NCBI RefSeq assembly: GCF_002812125.1
Contig: NZ_NPDQ01000002.1
Span: 248,001 to 312,000, forward strand
From: Leptospira brenneri
Lineage (GTDB): Bacteria; Spirochaetota; Leptospiria; Leptospirales; Leptospiraceae
Direction of reading: 5' to 3'
Length of the DNA: 64,000 bases
Below are positions 1-8,735 of this stretch, one piece after another. The notes beneath the pieces are model-generated. The model ran no database searches and had not been told where the DNA came from. It saw only the letters and a list, made by a program, of their open reading frames with translations. The position numbers and the translations under genes are program-made. Positions within the stretch are counted from its first letter, which is position 1. Each line of letters starts with the position of its first letter.

Positions 1-1170
1 TTGTACTTCTCCAGCAAGAGTTGATTCATACTTAAGAACTGGAATTCCATCGATTTCTGTCGAGTGATGTTCCTTTTTATCTTTTACTTCGATCATTTTA
101 CTAAAGGAGTGAACTGGAATGACAGATGCTAACTTTCCACCACCAACAATGTATTCTCCAGTAGAGTCTACGTCAGTTCCGTGTGGACTTTTTGGTGTTG
201 GCATATAATACATCATACCTGGACAGTCTTTCGGATTTAACATCTTTACACCGCTTAACTTAGTTGATACGGCTGGTTTGTTTTCTTCTCGAAAGTTATT
301 TACGTATTCACCACCAAAGTTGTAGGCCTTTCCTTGATCTTTACATTCTTTAGCACGAACCCAGTTGAATGCTAAGATAAAGTCTTTATCTTTTTTAGAA
401 GCACCAACCTCTAACATTTTATGGGCTTGTTCAGAGTTGTAACTACTGAAGAAACACCAATCATGGGATTTCTTTTTACCACAATGGGATAAGTCATAGT
501 CAAAACCAGGAACAAGGACTTGTAATTCAATAGAAAGTCTTCCTGTGTTTTTATCTACTTTCACCATAGTGACAGTTCCTTTGAATCCACCCTTGGAAAA
601 ACTATCAATCGGTACACTTGCTTGTGGAACAGGAACCGAGAAACGTGTTGCTGCCATCAAATACTCTGTATTCTCTGTAGCAAATGGAGATGCATGGTTT
701 CCTGCAGTGTTTGGAATTTCTAAGATCTCTTTTGTTTCAAAAGACTTTAGATCGATCCTTGCAAGTCTTGGTGTGTTATTTGCATTGAGGAACATCCAAC
801 GACCATCTTGTTTTCCATCAGTCATAGATGCTTCTACGTGATGGCTATCATCCCAAGGTACATAACCATGAGTTGTTTTTAACATATCTTTTGTTTCTTC
901 ATCAAACCCATATCCGTTTTCAGGAAATACGGAAAATACAGGAATAATTTTGAATAATCTTGCGGATGGAATTCCGTAAACGGACATCTGACCACTAAAT
1001 CCACCAGACAAAAATGCGTACACTTCGTCCTTTTCACCTGGAGCAACATACACTCTAGAAGCCGCATCAGAAGCAAGCGTTGCTGTTGCTGCTCCTTTTT
1101 TACAATTAGGAATGATTGAAAGGACAACAATTCCTAAGGTAATTAGAATTAAATTTGTTTTTTTGTTCAT
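1..1170 (-). CDS. nosZ: Nitrous oxide reductase NosZ, clade II (Sec-type), 3' end outside window
   Basis: Reduces N2O to N2 in the cell envelope, the last step of denitrification. I read this frame directly: from the ATG at 1170 it is open for 390 codons to the left edge. The CuZ-site motif DDSHHVEAS is at about residues 107-115, followed by the typical DGRWMFLNANNTPRLARIDL stretch. The CuA domain would lie off the left edge. The N-terminus is an ordinary Sec/lipoprotein signal (hydrophobic run ending IIPNC, Cys23) without a twin-arginine motif, which is the clade II pattern. It is last in the visible fasciclin-cytochrome-nosZ operon, 8 bp after the cytochrome gene, and probably shares its FNR-type control site. 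Family assignment is firm; lipidation is inferred. Confidence 0.93.
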   Translation of the reverse strand, partial: MNKKTNLILITLGIVVLSIIPNCKKGAATATLASDAASRVYVAPGEKDEVYAFLSGGFSGQMSVYGIPSARLFKIIPVFSVFPENGYGFDEETKDMLKTTHGYVPWDDSHHVEASMTDGKQDGRWMFLNANNTPRLARIDLKSFETKEILEIPNTAGNHASPFATENTEYLMAATRFSVPVPQASVPIDSFSKGGFKGTVTMVKVDKNTGRLSIELQVLVPGFDYDLSHCGKKKSHDWCFFSSYNSEQAHKMLEVGASKKDKDFILAFNWVRAKECKDQGKAYNFGGEYVNNFREENKPAVSTKLSGVKMLNPKDCPGMMYYMPTPKSPHGTDVDSTGEYIVGGGKLASVIPVHSFSKMIEVKDKKEHHSTEIDGIPVLKYESTLAGEVQ

Positions 1171-1178
1171 ATAGTTAC

Positions 1179-1640
1179 CTATTTTAAATCCATCTTACGA
1201 AAGTATTCGAGGATCTCTCTTGCCTCTTCTTCCTTTACGTTTTGAAATGTCATTTGAGTTAAGTGCTCGCCGAGTAACTCTTGTCCAATGGGATCTTTTT
1301 GAGTCATTTCGACTGGGTTCAAGATCATATTCATAATCCACTCTGGAGTTCTACGGAGTGTTACATCTTGAAGAGCAGGTCCGACTACCTTTTCTTCAAA
1401 TTTGTGACAAGCGGAACATTTGGCTTCAAATTGTTTTTTGCCACGTTCAGCCATGGGTTGGTCTAAATCTCCAACGGAAATCGATTTTATTGGACCTATT
1501 CCCTTGGAACTAGCATTAGATGTTGGTGTTTCTTCAGTTTTTTCTCCTCCACAGGATATAATTGTCATTGTGACGAAGATTCCTAATACGATTCCGAGTT
1601 TCATTCGGAAGGATCCTTCTCTTAATTCTGAAAGGTTCAT
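1179..1640 (-). CDS. Monohaem c-type cytochrome lipoprotein of the nos operon
   Basis: A small periplasmic electron carrier, probably donating electrons to the adjacent NosZ. The signal peptide ends in a lipobox (TIISC). One haem-binding CSACH motif follows, and a later Met in LTQMTF could be the sixth haem ligand. The fold resembles class I cytochrome c, with the VGPALQDV stretch typical of that family. The ATG at 1640 follows a strong AAGGAG site with 8 bases between; an internal ATG at 1604, which gives a more compact signal peptide, also has a good site, so the exact start is open. It sits between the fasciclin gene and nosZ with short gaps, as expected for one transcript. Cytochromes of this kind commonly accompany clade II nosZ. 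Confidence 0.85.
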   Translation of the reverse strand: MNLSELREGSFRMKLGIVLGIFVTMTIISCGGEKTEETPTSNASSKGIGPIKSISVGDLDQPMAERGKKQFEAKCSACHKFEEKVVGPALQDVTLRRTPEWIMNMILNPVEMTQKDPIGQELLGEHLTQMTFQNVKEEEAREILEYFRKMDLK

Positions 1641-1670
1641 TTCAAATACTCCTTATTGTTTTAGTATTGA

Positions 1671-2234
1671 TTACTTCTTTGCCTGCGGTAGTAACACTGT
1701 GTCTACTATATGGATGATTCCGTTTGCTGCGGGAATGGATGCAACGATGGTGGCACCATTAATCATAACCTTCCCATTTTTAACGGAAACTTTTGTGTGG
1801 CCGCCGTTTGCCATACCGAGTTCATCATCTTTACCTGTGAATTCTGATTTCAAAATGGATTCGGTTAAGTTACCCACAACTACATGGTATTCTAATATAT
1901 CTTTTAATGTGCTTTTTTGACTTGGTTTTAAAAGGTCATCTACAGTTCCTGCAGGTAGTTTTGCAAATGCATCATTTGTTGGTGCAAACACTGTGAAAGG
2001 TCCTTGATTCGCGAGTGAGTCTACAAGACCAGCAGCTTGAACAGCAGTGACAAGAGTTGTATGATCTTTTGAACCTAAAGCAATTTTTAGAACATCTTGT
2101 TGTGATTTATCATCTGCAACCGCTGAAATCCCTTTACCAACATTGGAATCTTCACTTTTTCCGCAGTAAACACAGGCTAACGAGAAAAAGGTGACTATTG
2201 TAATCGTAGTGAATTGAAATTTTTTTTTGTTCAT
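1671..2234 (-). CDS. Fasciclin (FAS1) domain lipoprotein
   Basis: A single FAS1 domain fills the protein from about residue 45 to the C-terminus, with the family signatures GPFTVFAPTNDAFAKLP and a terminal NGIIHIVDTVLLP. The N-terminus is a lipoprotein signal ending near VYC, so it is probably anchored in an envelope membrane. FAS1 domains usually mediate adhesion or protein contacts; the role here is unknown. It is the first gene of the operon that continues into the cytochrome and nosZ. I prefer the ATG at 2234 because it begins the signal peptide; the upstream ATG at 2267 adds polar residues and has no ribosome site. Confidence 0.85.
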   Translation of the reverse strand: MNKKKFQFTTITIVTFFSLACVYCGKSEDSNVGKGISAVADDKSQQDVLKIALGSKDHTTLVTAVQAAGLVDSLANQGPFTVFAPTNDAFAKLPAGTVDDLLKPSQKSTLKDILEYHVVVGNLTESILKSEFTGKDDELGMANGGHTKVSVKNGKVMINGATIVASIPAANGIIHIVDTVLLPQAKK

Positions 2235-2293
2235 TGGATACCGCCCACTTATTAGTTCATTATCCATTGAACAATATTGTATAAAATTCTGTA

Positions 2294-2307
2294 TTGATCT
2301 AAATCAA
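2294..2307 (-). promoter_or_regulatory. FNR/CRP-family binding site, perfect TTGAT-N4-ATCAA
   Basis: TTGATCTAAATCAA is a perfect inverted repeat identical to the consensus site of FNR-type regulators. It lies 60 bp before the fasciclin start, where it would control the fasciclin-cytochrome-nosZ operon under low oxygen. The position is seen directly; regulator identity and direction of control are inferred. The divergent hemerythrin gene starts 240 bp away and could also be affected. Confidence 0.65.
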
Positions 2308-2546
2308 GATGAGTCACATCTCACTCGTTGATTTTTGTCAATGAAGACGATGATGAATTGTCTATCGAATTGAATGAAATGTTATGAAAGTCATTTGTAA
2401 TTAGTTCTATTGGGAGGCTTTGATGGCTTTTATAATTAATTAAGAATGATTCTAATTAAAAATATTTGTTTGGTGAAATCTACAATGGGATTATTCACTT
2501 GTTCTCTCAGTGCACTAAAAAAACCTGAAAGAACGAGGTTTTTCTC

Positions 2547-2984
2547 ATGGTAACACAGTGGGATCCGAAATACGAAACGAATATTTCAGAGATTGATTCT
2601 CAACATAAAAAACTCTTTCGATTGATTAATAATATTGAAACAGTTTACGATGAAAACAAAGAACATCTATCAGGAAAATCCAGAATCCTTCTGGATGCAG
2701 TTTCTGAACTAGAGGACTACACACTCAGTCATTTTTTAATTGAAGAGCGAGTGATGGAACTAAATCAATATCCTGATTTGGAAGCTCACAAAAAACAACA
2801 CGACAGATTCACTGATAAAATTTTAGAATTAAAGAATCGTCTGACATCAGGCAATCTTTTGAGTAATGATGCAGAATTGAATCAGTTTTTTGGTGATCTC
2901 CTTCAGTTTTTACGTGCATGGCTAACAAATCATATTCTAAAAGAGGATATGGATTATAAACCATACATAAAGTTTAATATTTAA
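2547..2984 (+). CDS. Bacteriohemerythrin
   Basis: A 145-residue non-haem di-iron oxygen-binding protein, covering a whole hemerythrin domain and nothing else. The complete ligand set is visible: His20 (IDSQH), His62 and Glu66 (SHFLIEE), His81 and His85 (HKKQH), His129 (WLTNHI) and Asp134. Single-domain hemerythrins bind O2 and sometimes NO, for storage, delivery or sensing. It is divergent from the nos operon and lies among cytochrome and oxidase-like genes, so a link to oxygen or NO handling is reasonable but inferred. A GAGG ribosome site precedes the ATG. An AT-rich near-palindrome around 2444-2452 lies about 95 bp upstream. Confidence 0.92.
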   Translation: MVTQWDPKYETNISEIDSQHKKLFRLINNIETVYDENKEHLSGKSRILLDAVSELEDYTLSHFLIEERVMELNQYPDLEAHKKQHDRFTDKILELKNRLTSGNLLSNDAELNQFFGDLLQFLRAWLTNHILKEDMDYKPYIKFNI

Positions 2985-2991
2985 AACTTAA

Positions 2992-3040
2992 TTCCTTATA
3001 CTTGATTCATTCAAAGTATAAGGAAAATTTAATTATTTTT
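2992..3040. terminator. Bidirectional terminator between convergent genes
   Basis: A perfect 12-bp stem (2992-3003 with 3014-3025), 10-base loop, then a T-rich stretch on the plus strand. It separates the hemerythrin gene from the convergent 3064-3471 gene and could serve both. Confidence 0.75.
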
Positions 3041-3063
3041 GACTGAAGGAATCAATTGCTAAG

Positions 3064-3471
3064 TTATCTGTAAGAGATGACTCTAATCCAGATTAATCTC
3101 ATAAAAGTAACGAGTCCCAGAAAAATAAAAAATTTTCCAAATATCGCTAACTTAGCAAAGGGTAGAATTATTTTTGTGATTAAATATAAAATCAAACCAA
3201 AATTGTAACTAAAGAATAAGAACCAAGCCTGTTTGACTGAACCCCTCGGTTGGTCAGATAAAAATTTTGGAAACATCCAATACGCATTTCCCATAACAAA
3301 CTGAATTAAAAATCCCCATATTACAATAGAGTAATGGAGAGGAAGGAGTTTCCAGATTTCTGGATTTAATGGAAAGGCTTTGTTTATCATTAAGATTACA
3401 CCTAGTGATGTTCCTGATAACAAATAAATCAATGAAGTTCGAATGAGCCAAATGGATGGAGTGGGGAACAT
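3064..3471 (-). CDS. Small four-helix membrane protein, haem-copper-oxidase-like, copy 2 of a tandem pair
   Basis: A 135-residue protein with about four membrane helices. One helix reads PLHYSIVIWGFLIQFVMGNAYWMFPK, with the spacing of His and aromatic residues seen in helices of NorB/cbb3-type oxidase subunit I. The protein is far too short to be such an oxidase and lacks the full metal-ligand set, so function is unknown. It is a clear relative of its upstream neighbour (3475-3888), which has the same helix pattern, and follows it by 3 bp, pointing to tandem duplication and joint expression. It is last in the minus-strand group that includes cytochrome c'-like and CopD-like proteins. The haem-binding idea is inference. 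Confidence 0.7.
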   Translation of the reverse strand: MFPTPSIWLIRTSLIYLLSGTSLGVILMINKAFPLNPEIWKLLPLHYSIVIWGFLIQFVMGNAYWMFPKFLSDQPRGSVKQAWFLFFSYNFGLILYLITKIILPFAKLAIFGKFFIFLGLVTFMRLIWIRVISYR

Positions 3472-3474
3472 AAT

Positions 3475-3888
3475 CTATTTTTTTGTTTGGGAGTCTAACC
3501 TTGGCCAAATTTCCAAAACATAACAAAGGATTCCTGCAAATTGTAAAAAAATTGAGATGAGATAGGGAAGAAGAGAGATCTCTCGGTTTTGATAAATGAA
3601 AGGTTCAGAAAAAATTCGAAAGAATAAACCCAGGTTGAGTGAAAAATAGGCCATCCAAGCAAGTTTAGATCCTGTTTTAGGAGAGTTGTTTTTTCCTTTG
3701 GGATACATCCAAAGGGAAACTCCGATGATAATTTGAGTGATCCAACCTAAGGCAATCATGTGCCAGTAAACTGGCATTAGGTGAATTTCCCATTGGATAC
3801 TTGAAAATTCAGAAAATGCATAAATAACAACTCCCGACAATAAATACACGAGACCTGTTTTGATAAAGTATCTTGAGATTTTTGGCAT
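3475..3888 (-). CDS. Small four-helix membrane protein, haem-copper-oxidase-like, copy 1 of a tandem pair
   Basis: A 137-residue protein with about four membrane helices, related to the following gene. The second helix reads PVYWHMIALGWITQIIIGVSLWMYPK, again resembling subunit I of cbb3/NO-reductase-type enzymes, with a His that could bind haem or metal. It begins 19 bp after the cytochrome c'-like gene. Placement between a cytochrome and the hemerythrin/nos block suggests a membrane redox role, but there is no direct evidence. It could equally be a sensor or an accessory factor. Confidence 0.7.
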   Translation of the reverse strand: MPKISRYFIKTGLVYLLSGVVIYAFSEFSSIQWEIHLMPVYWHMIALGWITQIIIGVSLWMYPKGKNNSPKTGSKLAWMAYFSLNLGLFFRIFSEPFIYQNREISLLPYLISIFLQFAGILCYVLEIWPRLDSQTKK

Positions 3889-3907
3889 CGGAAACTTTTA
3901 AAAGATT

Positions 3908-4390
3908 TTATTTTTTGTTTTCTTCCAGTTCAATTTTATAACTTGCATGACAAGCAACGCAGTTCCGAGTGAGTTCATCCATTTCTTTTAATAATCCATG
4001 AATGTCTTGTTTTTTACGAATTTTAACAGCTATTTCATCAAATTTTTCGTGAGTCCCAAATCCTAATTTTTTAAATTCTACGGGAAGTTTGAGAAGGATT
4101 GTTTTTTCTTGGTGTTCTAAGCTGGCAACAAGTCCCATACCGACAGCATCTGCAGCTTTTGCAGCACGTTCATAATCTTTTTCAGCAAGTCCATTTAACA
4201 TTCCATTGACGGATGTTAGTAATGCTCTCATCTCTGTCAAAACCAGTTGGCGTTCCGCTGGAGTTAAATGAATAGCAGTACGATCATCTAGAGAACGGCT
4301 TGTACTTCCAAAATAAAAAAAGTATCCTAAGATCACTACTGTTGCGATCCAAAGCCCTATAGAAATTTTTCCAAAAGAGATTGATTTCAT
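3908..4390 (-). CDS. Cytochrome c'/c556-like protein, membrane-anchored
   Basis: A 160-residue protein with one N-terminal membrane helix (about residues 9-28) that may stay as an anchor, then a helical domain ending in the haem motif CVACH at about residues 144-148. A haem motif close to the C-terminus of a four-helix bundle is the hallmark of the cytochrome c'/c556 family; such proteins bind NO or carry electrons. The conserved Met near the start of the first helix (VLTEMRALL) could be the distal ligand. It lies 11 bp after the FadL-like gene and before the two oxidase-like membrane proteins, so it is likely co-transcribed. Confidence 0.82.
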   Translation of the reverse strand: MKSISFGKISIGLWIATVVILGYFFYFGSTSRSLDDRTAIHLTPAERQLVLTEMRALLTSVNGMLNGLAEKDYERAAKAADAVGMGLVASLEHQEKTILLKLPVEFKKLGFGTHEKFDEIAVKIRKKQDIHGLLKEMDELTRNCVACHASYKIELEENKK

Positions 4391-4401
4391 TTTTTTACCT
4401 T

Positions 4402-5799
4402 TTAAATATTTTGTTCCATTCCTAAATAAATACTAAATACACTCATTTGTTTGTTATAAGAAAATTGAAATGGATGAACCTCTGTCCTAGAATAGACAGT
4501 ATGTGATAACGTCCAGTCTGAAGTTTTCCCTCCGTATGTTTTTTTAGGAAAACCATATTCACAAGCAATATGGAATGTGGAATCATTCCAGGAGACACTT
4601 CCTCCGAGAGAGACATGGTGTTCGATACTTGCTCCCAACATCGGACTCACTCCACTTGCAGGAATTATGTTGTTTCCGTAACTATAACCCATTCTAGTCA
4701 TATAACGATCATTCCATTTATATTCAGCACCGATTGCAAATATGGTTTGGTTTTTCCAATTTAGATTAAATTGAAATGAGTTGGTTTCGATACCAACTGG
4801 TGTTCTTACCCAAACATCTTCTGTTCGAAATTTGGTGGAACTAAAACTCTCTGACCAAGGAATGTATTTGATATCAAAGGCGAGGATTAATTTATCAGTT
4901 CGATATGAAATTCCAACAATATGTTTATCAGGCCAAATCATATATCTTGATACTCTAGTTCCAAAGGACCGTTCAGGAGCATAACCATCCACCTTCATGG
5001 TTCCGTCCATTGGCAGTACATTTCTCGTTGTATAAGAATAAGCAATTCGAATGTTTTCTGTTAGGTCATATGAAGTTCCAATTTTTCCTCCTAAAGTATA
5101 AGCAGAATCACTTTGGTAACGAATTCCCCCCGGAATCGTGAGGCTTCTAGTTTCATCTTGGTAGGTTCTTTTTAGTTCCATAAACCCATAAACAAAGTCA
5201 ATTCCTGCACCTATTGCAAAGTTCCCTTTTTTGTAGCCAGCACCAAACGTGGATTTCATGGTCATAAATCGGAAGTTTAAATCTTCCACTGCTTTTGTAC
5301 TTTCACCAATGATAGGAATGTTTGTGCCGAATGTTTCATTTAATGTTCTTCCATCCGGTGTATGGCGTTTGATATTTTTGAACTGCCCACCACCACCACC
5401 TTGTGCATACAAAGCAAAACCGATACTGAGATTCTCTGTTATGGGTTTGATGATTCCCATATATGGTAATATTGCTTTTGGATGTTCAACAGTTGTGTTG
5501 CGATAAGAGCGGGCTGGATCTGGATCTATGTATTCATCATTATATTCGATAGATGGTAAATGAATTCCTGAACCTAACTCCCATTTGGTTCTTTTGACTC
5601 GAGCTAGATGGGATGGATTTGATTCTAAGTCCATTACTGAACCACCAACGGCTTGGAAAGCGCCCCCCATTCCGGCTTGCCTGGCTCCAAAGGCAGGTTG
5701 CATAATCCCGTGGAAGGCAAGGAGGTCTCCGTGGGAGAACCAGGGTGCTAAGCTTAGAATTAGAATGAATGGAATGATGAAAATGCGACTCGAAATCAT
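4402..5799 (-). CDS. FadL/OmpP1-type outer-membrane transport protein
   Basis: A 465-residue predicted outer-membrane beta-barrel with a signal peptide. The mature N-terminus carries the FadL-family pattern of a short plug (GIMQPAFGARQAGMGGAFQAV, shown here to 20 residues as IMQPAFGARQAGMGGAFQAV) and an NPSHLA motif. The rest alternates amphipathic strands typical of the barrel. FadL proteins admit hydrophobic compounds such as fatty acids or aromatics. The substrate is not readable here. It is the second gene of the minus-strand group starting with the CopD-like gene, 47 bp downstream of it, and precedes the cytochrome c'-like gene. Confidence 0.85.
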   Translation of the reverse strand: MISSRIFIIPFILILSLAPWFSHGDLLAFHGIMQPAFGARQAGMGGAFQAVGGSVMDLESNPSHLARVKRTKWELGSGIHLPSIEYNDEYIDPDPARSYRNTTVEHPKAILPYMGIIKPITENLSIGFALYAQGGGGGQFKNIKRHTPDGRTLNETFGTNIPIIGESTKAVEDLNFRFMTMKSTFGAGYKKGNFAIGAGIDFVYGFMELKRTYQDETRSLTIPGGIRYQSDSAYTLGGKIGTSYDLTENIRIAYSYTTRNVLPMDGTMKVDGYAPERSFGTRVSRYMIWPDKHIVGISYRTDKLILAFDIKYIPWSESFSSTKFRTEDVWVRTPVGIETNSFQFNLNWKNQTIFAIGAEYKWNDRYMTRMGYSYGNNIIPASGVSPMLGASIEHHVSLGGSVSWNDSTFHIACEYGFPKKTYGGKTSDWTLSHTVYSRTEVHPFQFSYNKQMSVFSIYLGMEQNI

Positions 5800-5846
5800 T
5801 TGTTTCAGGGAAAGGGGGCATTCTGGGCTGTCAAGGTGATAAATGA

Positions 5847-6347
5847 CTAAAAAATGGAGAACCCTCGTGAGGCTAAAATTCCTAAAACTGCAATTGTGAC
5901 TGAAATCAGTAAGTTGAACCTTCCGAAGAAAGAGGATGTTTTTCTATACCGTTCAAAACGTACGGTATCTGTGAATTGATAAGTAAAGGTTTTGGGACCA
6001 GTCACAAAATCATGATATAAAGATGATAAAAACAATATGCTAAATAAAGTGATTTTTCCGATAAACATGAAACCGATGTTAGATGTCCATAATTCTTTGA
6101 TAGAACTAGGCTCAAAATATCCCTTTTGAATTAAAAGACCTGTCCCTGAAAGTATAAATACAACGAAGATATAGTAAGAAATTTTTCTAAACTGAGTTGC
6201 TGTGAGTTGTAGTAATCTTAACTTTTGGTCTTTCAATTCTGGATTTCTAATGACGGGGATGACTACAATGACATAGAAGATCATTCCACCTACCCAAATC
6301 ATTGCGGAGAATATATGAAAGATTAGTAGAGTAAAATACAAAGACAC
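5847..6347 (-). CDS. CopD-family membrane protein
   Basis: A 166-residue protein with four predicted membrane helices. The first reads LLIFHIFSAMIWVGGMIFY, the His-containing helix characteristic of the CopD family. Members are found in copper handling or as haem-binding membrane proteins; this short stand-alone form has no assigned reaction. It is the first gene of the minus-strand group and would be expressed with the FadL-like and cytochrome genes. The promoter should lie in the 109-bp gap to the divergent trhP gene; I recognise no operator there. Confidence 0.78.
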   Translation of the reverse strand: MSLYFTLLIFHIFSAMIWVGGMIFYVIVVIPVIRNPELKDQKLRLLQLTATQFRKISYYIFVVFILSGTGLLIQKGYFEPSSIKELWTSNIGFMFIGKITLFSILFLSSLYHDFVTGPKTFTYQFTDTVRFERYRKTSSFFGRFNLLISVTIAVLGILASRGFSIF

Positions 6348-6456
6348 GATAACTTAAATTCAAATAGATACACTTGTTTGTCGTTTCCTTTTTTAATTTT
6401 AGAAACAATCTAAAATTTGTTTTAGATATTTTTCCTTTTTAGAAAAAGGGATTCTT

Positions 6457-7728
6457 TTGGGATGGGTAAAGAGTATGTCCCAAATTAGAAAGATTCCAGA
6501 ACTTTTACTTCCAGCAGGAAGTTTAGATAAATTAGAAATTGCTTATATGTATGGTGCGGATGCAGCTTATTGTGGTGTTCCTCGATTTTCATTAAGAGCA
6601 AGAGAAAATGATTTTACTATGGAGGCTTTAGAAAAGGGAGTTTCGCTCGCAAGAAAACTTGGCAAAAAAATCTATTTCACTGTTAATAATATTCCTCGAA
6701 ATTCTAAAATTCCATCTTATCCTAAATATTTAGATCAAATGGCAGCACTAAAACCAGATGCTTTTATCATGGCAGATCCTGGTTTGATTTTAATGACCAA
6801 AGAATCACATCCGGAAATTGACATTCATATCTCTGTCCAAGCAAATACTATGAATTATGCTGCTGTTAAGTTTTGGAAACAGTTTGGGGCCACTCGAGTG
6901 ATTCTTTCTCGTGAAGTATCCATCTCTGAAATTGCAGAAATTAAAAACCAAGTTCCTGATATGGAAATTGAAGTGTTTGTTCATGGTTCGATTTGTATTG
7001 CTCACAGTGGTCGTTGTTTTATGAGTAATTATTTCAAAAAACGAGATGCGAACCAAGGTTCTTGTAATAACTCATGTCGTGATTTGTATAAAGTGTTTGT
7101 TACAAACCCAAAACAAAATGATGAACCTATGGAACTCATCACAGATGAAGATGGAACTTTTTTAATGAATTCGAAAGACCTTCGAGCTATCGAGTTTTTA
7201 CAAGAGTTATGTGATGCAGGCGTTGATTCTGTGAAAGTAGAAGGTCGCACTAAAAATGATTATTATGTAGGTATGGTGGCTCGTAGTTACAGGCAAACAT
7301 TAGATGGAATTGCAAGAGGTGAAAGTTTTGACCGGAAGTGGTTAGAAGAATTGGATAAAGTATCTTCTAGAAAATATTTTTCCGGATTCTTAACCCATGG
7401 TATGGAAGATCGTGTTTCTGATGAAGAAAGAGATTTTCAAAACAATGAATTTGGCACTAGTTTACAGATGAGCCAAAAATATGCAGGTTTTGTAAAAGAA
7501 TACAAACCAGATTCAAAACGAATTGTGATTGAAGTGAAAAACAAAATTCAAAAAGGAGATTTGATGGAAGTGATCACAGCTTCAGATCCAAGTCCCTTAA
7601 CATTCACTGTGGACCAAATTTTTTATAAACAAAATCCAGTAGAGGTGATCAGTGGTGGGATGGGAACAGTGGAACTAGAGGTTCCTTTTGCCATTCCTTC
7701 TAGTTCTTTTTTAAGCAAAAAACTTTAG
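6457..7728 (+). CDS. trhP: U32-family tRNA uridine hydroxylation protein TrhP (YegQ)
   Basis: By close resemblance to E. coli YegQ/TrhP, this protein is needed for prephenate-dependent 5-hydroxylation of U34 in certain tRNAs. Sequence blocks match along the whole length: LLLPAGSLDKLEIAYMYGAD, the VPDMEIEVFVHGSICIAHSG region, and the cysteine cluster at about residues 180-207 (HGSIC, GRC, GSCNNSC). It is 423 residues, slightly shorter than the E. coli protein. The domain MNSKDLRAI...VKVEGRTK is also conserved. An internal ATG at 6475 is a plausible alternative start. It stands alone, divergent from the CopD operon. Confidence 0.9.
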   Translation: MGWVKSMSQIRKIPELLLPAGSLDKLEIAYMYGADAAYCGVPRFSLRARENDFTMEALEKGVSLARKLGKKIYFTVNNIPRNSKIPSYPKYLDQMAALKPDAFIMADPGLILMTKESHPEIDIHISVQANTMNYAAVKFWKQFGATRVILSREVSISEIAEIKNQVPDMEIEVFVHGSICIAHSGRCFMSNYFKKRDANQGSCNNSCRDLYKVFVTNPKQNDEPMELITDEDGTFLMNSKDLRAIEFLQELCDAGVDSVKVEGRTKNDYYVGMVARSYRQTLDGIARGESFDRKWLEELDKVSSRKYFSGFLTHGMEDRVSDEERDFQNNEFGTSLQMSQKYAGFVKEYKPDSKRIVIEVKNKIQKGDLMEVITASDPSPLTFTVDQIFYKQNPVEVISGGMGTVELEVPFAIPSSSFLSKKL

Positions 7729-7845
7729 TATAACCAATATCATTGAGATCGTTCTAGCAGAAATCATTCAAAGTGATTTGTTCTGAGAATCTTTCTAAAC
7801 AGAATTGTTAATAGAATAGAGAAATGAAAAAGGTACGGTATTTTT

Positions 7846-8715
7846 GTGAAAAATAAATCCAGTTTGATCGTCATTCTTCTATTTGCATTTGTCTTACACT
7901 GTGGTAAAGATTCTAACCAAGAAAATACCTCACCAGAAGAAACGGAAAAGTCTATTTCTGCCGATATGATTGAGGCAAAAAAGGTATCTCCCAGTGCTCC
8001 TAGAGCGGAAGGAAGTTCTGAATCCTCTTCGGTAGAAAACCAATTGGGACAAGTATTTGTTCCCATTCAAAATGCCGCAGAACGTTTGTTGGAATACCAA
8101 ATTCAATTAAGTTATGAAACGCAAGATTTGATCAAAACACGTAAGGATCTTCTTAGTTTTATTACTAAATATGGTTTTATTGAAAGTAGTTCGGCAGTGA
8201 ACTCAGATTCTCCTTATATGAGTTTACGAGTTCGGATCAGGTCTGAGAAAATATATGATGCTTTGATTGAGTTAGATTCCTATGGAGTTTTGCAGAGCGA
8301 GGATATCTCGACTGTGGATCATACAGAAGGGATGGCCTTACAAAAGATCAAATCAAATCGAGAAAAAATCCGTTTGTTACGGCGAACGAACGCAAACAAC
8401 CAAACTTCTGCTCAATCCAAAAATTGGCAGGCCATCGAAGAAGCAATTTCCGAAAGTGAGAACGGTTTAGATAACTCGGAACATGAAATTTGGAAAATAA
8501 AAGATAAAGTTAAATGGGCGACCTTGAGCATTCAATTTACAATCCCTACACAACCAGATCGAATCCAAATACCGATTTATAAAAATGCTTGGATTGGAAT
8601 TCTAAATTTATTTTTGGAATTAACGTATTACTTAATTTGGATGATTCCCTTTTTAATACTGGTTGGCATTTTATATCTTCCTTTGAAAAAGATTTATCAA
8701 TACTTTAGAAAATAA
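7846..8715 (+). CDS. DUF4349-type lipoprotein with C-terminal membrane helix
   Basis: A 289-residue protein with a GTG start. The N-terminal lipoprotein signal ends ALVLHC in form (FVLHCGK). A low-complexity acidic/serine linker leads to a DUF4349-like region containing strands (MSLRVRIRSEKIYDAL), a central coiled helical segment around residues 165-215, and a single strong membrane helix near residues 250-275 followed by a basic tail. This layout is typical of DUF4349 proteins, whose function is unknown. The presence of both a lipid anchor and a C-terminal helix suggests it is held at the inner membrane. A terminator follows at 8736. Confidence 0.78.
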   Translation: MKNKSSLIVILLFAFVLHCGKDSNQENTSPEETEKSISADMIEAKKVSPSAPRAEGSSESSSVENQLGQVFVPIQNAAERLLEYQIQLSYETQDLIKTRKDLLSFITKYGFIESSSAVNSDSPYMSLRVRIRSEKIYDALIELDSYGVLQSEDISTVDHTEGMALQKIKSNREKIRLLRRTNANNQTSAQSKNWQAIEEAISESENGLDNSEHEIWKIKDKVKWATLSIQFTIPTQPDRIQIPIYKNAWIGILNLFLELTYYLIWMIPFLILVGILYLPLKKIYQYFRK

Positions 8716-8735
8716 TGAGGTTTGCTATTAAACAT

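Noticed and set aside
879..1130. Short minus-strand frame near the left edge
   Set aside because: It is another frame of nosZ, whose true frame reads through to the window edge.
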